Part shown: one piece after another, positions 1 to 6,717 of the stretch | Numbering within the stretch: position 1 is the stretch's first letter | Layout of the letters: the number at the start of each line of letters is the position of its first letter | Source: Thermosulfurimonas sp. | Lineage (GTDB): Bacteria > Desulfobacterota > Thermodesulfobacteria > Thermodesulfobacteriales > Thermodesulfobacteriaceae | Length of the DNA: 6,717 bases | Assembly: GCA_015487645.1 (NCBI GenBank) | Contig: WFPH01000114.1 | Span: 1-6,717, forward strand | Direction of reading: 5' to 3' | Position numbers and translations under genes: made by a program | The notes under the pieces: generated by a model | What the model saw: the letters and a program-made list of their open reading frames with translations, nothing else | The model's database searches: none | Told to the model about the DNA's origin: nothing

Positions 1-399
1 ACCCAGAGCGGCCATGAGATGAAGATAATAGTCCCGCTGGTGTCGTTTTTCGCGGGGAGGGTTCACCGCTTTGGTTAGGAAAATTCGCCTACCATCGGTG
101 GCCAAACCCCATCTTTCCGGGATACCGGCCAAAAAACAAATAAGAGCCGAGGAGAGAGAATTGGGAAGAAGAAGGCTCCTGGAAAAACGATAGGCCTTCA
201 GTTTGCGCGCCGTTTTAAAGAGCCCCCATCTGCCATTCTCTAGCGTAAGAAAGCCTTTCACCCCTGGAAAAGGCTCAAAAAGCGGTTTAAGAAAGGACCG
301 CCCCAGAAGAAAAAAGGATTCCCTCCGGGCCAGGGCCTTGAGGGCCGGGGTAGCCATTACAGCGTCACCCAACCAGTTGGGCAGTCTCACCACCAGCAT
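1..399 (-). CDS. waaF: LPS heptosyltransferase II, N-terminal part (runs off the left edge)
   Basis: The reverse strand is open from an ATG at 399-397 to position 1, giving the first 133 residues of a glycosyltransferase family 9 protein. WaaF transfers the second L-glycero-D-manno-heptose from ADP-heptose to the inner core of lipopolysaccharide at the cytoplasmic face of the inner membrane. The N-terminus has the typical first-strand and glycine-loop signature LPNWLGDAVMATPAL (residues 6-20). Further family signatures follow: LLPNSLSSAL (about 83-92), the AGIPERWG...TDGRR stretch (about 98-110), and HQRDYYLHLMAALG near residue 120-133, which matches the HQVDYYL region of WaaF. The start is 6 bases after the truD stop, with AGGGA just upstream, so it is probably co-transcribed with truD. 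Only the N-terminal Rossmann half is visible; the ADP-heptose-binding half lies outside. Another GT9 heptosyltransferase such as WaaC is possible, but the motifs favour WaaF. Confidence 0.85.
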   Translation of the reverse strand, partial: MLVVRLPNWLGDAVMATPALKALARRESFFLLGRSFLKPLFEPFPGVKGFLTLENGRWGLFKTARKLKAYRFSRSLLLPNSLSSALICFLAGIPERWGLATDGRRIFLTKAVNPPREKRHQRDYYLHLMAALG

Positions 400-3300
400 A
401 TTTCCCTAGCTTACCACAGCCCCGAAAGAACTCCGGAAGATCCGCTTGAGGACCAGGGTGGCGTAGGAGCCCTTGGGAAGGAAAAACCGCAGGCGCACAT
501 CTCTGCTCGGAGCCTCTCCCCCCTTCAGGATCTCATAGGAAAGATCTCCCGGAAAAACCAGGGCCTCTCGGGGATAGGTCTTGAAAATGAACCCCTTGAC
601 CAGGGTCCGCAAACGGGAAAGCCCCGGGATACCCTCTCTTGAGAGCACGGCCTCGTAAAGCTCGCGCCAGTCCGGAGCAAGTTTGAGCCTCGGGCTCGGA
701 AGAGGAAGCCTTAAGGCGGAAAGCTCCTCCCTAACCTCCGGCGACAACTCCTGATAAAAAAAGAATTCTCCCAGAAGATAGGGCAGGCGAAAGTGCACCA
801 GGCCTCGCCTCTCAAGGTAAAGCTTGAGAATTTCGTTCCAGAGATAGGCCTGGTAGGCGTGGGCCAGCATCAGAAGATATTCCGAGTCCACCAAGGAGAA
901 GGCCCGCTTGAAGGTCCGTTTGCTTGGGCGGTGAGAGGCCAGAAACTCTACGAGCCGTTTCTCCCAAGGACTGGGAGCCAACTCCAGACAGGGGCCCACC
1001 CTGGGCCAGTTTCGACGCAAGCATTCCCGGAAGCGTTCCGTACGCCGATATTCATACTGTGAACCTTCGACCAGAAGAAGATAAAGAGCCCTTTCGAAGT
1101 TCCCCAGCACGGCTTCCCGGGCCGCAAAGCCCTGTCGGTGACGGACCGAGCCGAAGCGCTGCTCATCGAAATAGTTGGGTACGCCAAATTGGCGCACGGC
1201 CTCAACCTCGCGCGCCAGCTCCTCCTCAGAAAGCTCCACCTGTCGAACGGTGATCTCGAAAAGATTCCCTTTGAGTCGGGCCTTGGACATGGGGAAGGAG
1301 ACTTGTCCCAGGTACTCCAGGTGCCAGCCCTGGCCGCGCAGGTCCTTTTTGGGCCCCCTAGGGATGGTGACGAACTGGTAAGAGACCGCGTGGCGATCCT
1401 TGAGCCCCCCGTAGCCGATGGCATCCTGTCTGAGACGAAGCCGGCGTGCGATTTCCCCCAGAACGTCCCAGGTGGTAAGTCCTCGCTTTTTGAGCCGGTA
1501 AAGGGCATATTCTCCCCGCCCTTCGGGGTGGATATCAGCTACCTCGTAGACCACAAAATCTTCCGGCTTAGCCTTGATCTGCATGCTTTCCCTTCCGGCT
1601 CTTTCAAGTTATAAAGTTTTTCGGGGTTTTCTCATGGCTGACGAAAAAGAAATCCTCAAAAAACGTCTTTCGGAGTGCGAGGAAGAGCTCGCCCGCACTC
1701 AGGAACTTCTCCTTATAGACCCTGTTACCGGTTTTTTCAACGAGAGGGGATTCCTGAGGGCCCTGAGTGCGGAGATGTCTCGCTGCCTACGAGAGGGAAC
1801 TTTTTTAGCCCTCACCCTCATAGAGATCCAGCACCTGGAGTCCCTCCAGAACGTCTATGGCCTTTACGGGGTACAGAAAGTTCTGACCTTCATTGCCGAG
1901 CATCTCAAGCGCAATCTCCGCCCCTATGATCTCCTGGGCACCACGGCTCGAAACCTCCTATGGGTGGTCTCGGCCATCAAGAAGACCGGCGAAGGGGCCC
2001 GGCTGGCCCAAAGGGTTTACCGTCTCCTGAACGAACTGGTCTACGACGACGGGGACCTGGTCTTCCCTATACGAACAGCCATTATTACCCGCATCATCTG
2101 CGGTGGAGCCGCGCCCGGGGAAATACTCAATCAATCCTTGAAACTCCTTTCCGAGGCCCGCCTGGCCCAGGAACCTCTGATCGTTCTTGGAGGAGAGACC
2201 TCTCAGCGGAAAAGCCTCGAAAGAGAGATCTTTCGGGCTATTGCAAAGGGCGAGCTGGCCGTAGCTCTCCAGCCCGTCATCAACATCCACACCGGCAAGA
2301 CCATCTTCTACGAGGTCCTGGCCCGCTTCATCTCTGAAGGACACACCTTTTCGGCCGGGACTTTTATGCCCTCGGTGGAACACCTCGGGCTTTTCGAGGA
2401 GCTCGATCGGCAGATACTCTACAAGGCCATGGTACTGCTTAAGGAATCTCCGGAGATCGGCAAAGTGGCCGTAAACATTTCCCAGGAGTACGCCCTGCGG
2501 GAGCTCAGCAAAGACCTTCTGGCCTGGACCAAATCCATCGGTATTTATCCCGAGGATCTCATCCTGGAGATCAATGAGAGAAAAAGCACCTTTTCGCCCC
2601 TGGCTCTTTCCTCTAAACTCAATTTTCTCAAAGCCGAGGGCTTCACTCTGAGTCTCGATGACTTCGGAGTGGAGAGCGCCAACCTCTTTCTCCTGCGGGA
2701 CATTCCCTGGGACCTGGTCAAGGTCGACGGACGCTTCGTGCGGGGCCTTCTCACCAACGATTTCGACCGCAAGGTCCTGCGGTTCCTATCAGAGTGCGCC
2801 TCACTTTTGGGTTTTAAACTGGTGGCCGAACAGGTGGAAGAGGAAAAAATCCTTAAAGAGGTGGCCCGGTACGGAGTGTTTTACGCCCAGGGATTTTATT
2901 GTGGAGAACCGGAGATTATTCCAGAGACCAGGTTTCTGAAGCCTCCAAAGACGGGGGAGGGGTAGCCTCTCCCCCGTTCCAGACTAGAGTTCTGCCTCCC
3001 CCCAACCCCTTTGGTGTCTTTGGTAAGAGTTAAGAAAAGGTAGCGCTCTTTGCGGGTTTTCACGGCCTATACTTTGAATCTATCTTCTTAAAAGATTGAA
3101 AATCAAGGTCAAAATCAAACTTAAAAGAAGGCAGGTAGCCAGAGGAAAGTAGAAAGTGAAGTTCCCTCTCCGGATAAAGATGTCCCCCGGAAGACGGGGA
3201 AGGCTCGAAAGTTTGGGGAGAGCCAGGGTTAAAAGCCCTGCGAGAACCAGAAAAATCCCGAAAAGGATAAGCATCTTCCCCATCTCCGCCAAAGGATTCA

Positions 3301-6300
3301 TGGGCCTTTCCTCCTCCGACGGAATTTTTTATCGTAGCGTTCCTGCTCACTAAAAATACAGCCGCAGTAGGGTTGCCGGTAGAGGCCAAGCTCCAGGGCC
3401 TCTTTCTGGCCTTTGCGGTAACCCTCCCGAAAGTCCCGGTAAAGGAAGTTGAGACCGAAGCGCCGAGCCAGGGTCTCTCCGATGTCCCGAATAAGGTCGT
3501 GTTTCTGGAAGGGGCTGTAGAGGAGGGTGGTGGAAAAGGCTGAATGACCCAATTCTTTAGCCAGACGGGCCGTTTCACTCAGTCTCAAATAGTAACAGAC
3601 CTCACAGCGGTCCTCCTCCCGGAAGACCACCTCTCGCAGGAACTCCCTCAGGCCGTAGTCCCGGTTCCAGATGACCTCAAGACTCCGCTTCTCGGCCACC
3701 TCTCTTAAAGCGGCCATTCGCTTGCGGAATTCGCGGTAGGGATGAATGTTGGGATTATAGAAAAACCCCACCGGCTCAAGACCTTCTTCCCGAAGGGTCC
3801 TAAGAGGGTAAAGCGTACAGGGCCCACAACAGATATGAAGCAGGAGGTTCCGGGATGTCATTTTCTCATTTTGGGGTCTATTAGAATCCTTGGTTCCCCT
3901 TGGGAGGGTTGCCCCCACCCGGCCTCCCCCAGAGGGGGAGGAGAAGTTTTGCCAAACTCTCGTCTATTAAAAAGTTTGGGCCGAAACGGTACAAATGGCA
4001 AGGGGGGTGCAGGGATCTTGATCTGGATCAAGGCTCTTCTCTTTGAAGGTATTATTCTGAAATCAGGAGGTTTAAGGGATGCGTTGTCCGGGACAGGACA
4101 CCCGTTACTGGAAAGAAGACGCCATCTTTGAGGAGCCATGCCCTTTTTGCGGGGAGGAAATTGAGTTTTTCAAGGACGACACCGTTCGGAAGTGCCCGGC
4201 CTGCGGGCGCCAGGTACCCAACCCGCGCATGGATTTCGGTTGTGCGGCCTATTGTCGATTTGCCGAACAGTGCCTGGGGAATCTTCCCCCGGAGCTCCTG
4301 GCCCAGCGCGGCGAGCTTTTGCGAGAAAGGGTAGGTCTGGCGGTAAAACGCATCCTGGGGCGGGATTTTGCCCGACTGGAAAGGACGCTGGCCCTGGTCC
4401 AGAAGGTGGAAGCTCTTCTCAAGACGCAGAAGCGCTCCCCGGGAGCCTCGTTGATTGCGGCTTACTTCTTTTACCTTGAACCTCCGGAAAGGGACCAGGT
4501 GGCTGAGGATACTCGCCTGCCCGAGGTCCTCAAGGAAGAGGTTCGGGGGTTGCTCGAGGTCCTGCCCGAAAATCCCGAACCCGAAGACTTTTTGAAGGAG
4601 GAAACCCATGGCTAAGGCTTGGCGTAAGATCATCGAGATCGATGAGGAACTCTGTGACGGCTGCGGGCAGTGTGTAACGGCCTGCGAAGAGGGTGCCATC
4701 CAGATCGTAAACGGCAAGGCCCGCCTGGTGGCGGAAAAGCTCTGTGACGGGCTGGGGGCCTGCATCGGCGAGTGTCCCAGGGGGGCCCTCAGGATCGTGG
4801 AGCGTGAGGCCGAACCCTTCGACCACCGAGCCGTGGAGGAACATCTGAAGCGTCTGCAGGCCGAGGCCCGGTCCTTTGAACTGGCCTGCGGCTGTCCAGG
4901 GAGTCAGGTACGAGAGTTTTCCGCCAGACCCGCGGGCCCCAGCGCGGGACACATTCCCTCGGCCCTCACCCAGTGGCCGGTCCAGATCCGACTGGTCCCC
5001 CCCACGGCTCCTTTTCTCAGGGGAGCCGACCTCCTGATCGCGGCCGATTGCGTGCCCGTGGCCTATCCCGAACTTCACACCCGTCTGCTTCCCGGCAAGA
5101 AGATCATGATCGGTTGTCCCAAGTTCGATCCGGCCGAGGAGTACGTGGCACGCCTCTCCGAGGTCCTGCGACAGGCTCAACCCCGAAGTGTGACGCTGGC
5201 CATTATGGAGGTCCCCTGCTGTCGGGGACTGGCCCTGATCCTGGAGGAGGCCCGCAAACGGGCGGGAACGGATATACCCATCCGGACCCTGGTGGTGAGC
5301 GCCCAGGGAGAAATCGTACGAGAGGAAGAACTCTAATTAGGCCCGCACGCGGGAGGAGACCGAGATGCAGTGGACCCCTGAGGCCGAAGCCTGGTTGAAA
5401 CGGGTACCCTTTTTCGTGAGGAAACGGGTCAAAAAAGAGGTCGAAGCCTGGCTTTCCGCCCAGGGCAAATCCCGGGTCACCGAAGAAGATTTTCTGCGAG
5501 CCAAAGAAGCCCTGCGGGGCAAGGCTTCGGAGGCCCGGGAGGGTTACGCCGTTGAGGCCTGTTTTGGGGGAGCGGGCTGCGAGAACGCCCTTACCGATTC
5601 TCGAAAACTGCTGGAAGCCGTGGAAGAGATCCTTCGCCAGGCCCAACTTACGGAGTTTCTTCGCCAGAAGGTGGGCGGCCCACTCAAACACCATCACCAG
5701 TTCCGGGTGGCCTTCTCGGAGTGTCCTAACGCCTGTTCCCGCATACACATCGCGGATTTCGCCGTCCACGGACGCATCCTTTTCGAAATAGAATCCGGAC
5801 TCTGCAGTTTCTGTGAGTCCTGTCTGGAGGTCTGCGAGGAGGAGGCCATCACCTTGGGAGAAGCCGGTCCCCTGGTGAACGAAGAGAGGTGTGTGGCCTG
5901 CGGGGCCTGCACCCGGATCTGCCCCACGGGGGCTCTTCGGGAGAGCGGCCGCGGATGGCGTATCCTGGTGGGAGGGAAACTGGGCCGCAGACCCCGACTG
6001 GCCACCGAACTGGTCCCCTTCACCGATGCCGAAGGCGTCCTGAAAAACCTCAAGAAGGTGTTAGACCTCTATAAGCAGGAGAACCTCCGAGGGGAAAGAC
6101 TGGGAGTCATCATAGAACGGATGGGCTGGGAAAATTTCAAGAAAAAAGCCCTTTAAGAAAGCGCATCACCTCCTCGGGAAGTTTCTTGGCCCACATGATA
6201 TGAATGTAGGTTTGATCCGCCTCGATCCTTATCTGGCGACTGAGGCCTACCAGCCCTAGATTTAAGGCCAGATCTTTTTCTGAGTTTTCAAGGCTTCCGC

Positions 6301-6717
6301 GAAGGTAAAGCGGAAAAGTCTCCTTCTCGAAAGCCAGAACCTTATTCGCATACACACAGGCCCCGCCTTGTGAAAGGTCCTTAAGAGTGAAGATCTGCCC
6401 TGAAGAGGCCATAATCTTTTCGAACTCCTCGACCACGCTCTCATTCTCATCTATGATCAGATCGTAAACATACCCCTTCTTTATGTGACCGAGAGCCTCT
6501 CCGGAAAGATTGGTATCCCTCAGAAGAAAGTATTTTCCGGAGAGAAGAGCCTCAAAGAGGCTTAAAGGTAGAACCGAGAAAAAAATGACCCTCTCTCCGG
6601 GAACCTTCAGCCGGGGCTCAACCCGGGGGTTCACGAAATCGATCTGAACCAGGTTTTTGGCAGCCTTGCGAACGATTCCCTGCAAAACATAGCGGGCCTT
6701 GGAAGTGGCTATCACCG

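Overview
The window looks like a stretch of chromosome from a Gram-negative, anaerobic, probably thermophilic bacterium. My best guess is the Thermodesulfobacteriota/Desulfobacterota (Thermosulfurimonas- or Thermodesulfatator-like). The clues are an LPS heptosyltransferase, genes packed with very short gaps, several Fe-S and siroheme proteins, an oxygen-independent type of queuosine enzyme, and GC-rich codon use. The lineage is an inference from protein character; no rRNA or other phylogenetic marker is present.

Layout. (1) Positions 1-1584, minus strand: truD (tRNA pseudouridine-13 synthase) followed 6 bases later by the start of waaF (LPS heptosyltransferase II), which runs off the left edge. 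(2) Positions 1634-2965, plus strand: a cytoplasmic GGDEF-EAL protein, divergent from truD across a 49-base gap. Its GGDEF motif is destroyed, while the EAL metal ligands are kept. (3) Positions 3080-3861, minus strand: queH (epoxyqueuosine reductase) and a DUF2905 two-helix membrane protein, joined by an ATGA overlap. (4) Positions 3862-4078: the largest intergenic gap (217 bases), with a REP-like GC-rich hairpin, a spaced inverted repeat, and a perfect FNR/CRP-type palindrome just upstream of the next operon. (5) Positions 4079-6156, plus strand: a tight three-gene redox operon. It encodes a zinc-ribbon protein whose C-terminal half looks like an HD phosphohydrolase fold without its metal ligands, a ferredoxin with a Cys-rich C-terminal domain, and a compact siroheme/[4Fe-4S] reductase with a PCP_red-type N-terminus and two extra [4Fe-4S] motifs. 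(6) Positions 6137-6717, minus strand: the 3' part of a PilZ-like gene, which overlaps the siroheme reductase gene tail to tail by 20 bases.

How they fit together. The most interesting part is the redox operon with its FNR-like operator. All three products are Cys-rich and soluble. A plausible reading is that the ferredoxin feeds electrons to the siroheme protein to reduce sulfite, nitrite or a related small oxyanion or NO-type species, under anaerobic or nitrosative control. The degenerate HD/zinc-ribbon protein would be an accessory or regulatory partner. Substrate and roles are inferred. The EAL and PilZ proteins both point to cyclic-di-GMP signalling but sit in separate transcription units. 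The remaining genes (tRNA modification, LPS core) are housekeeping.
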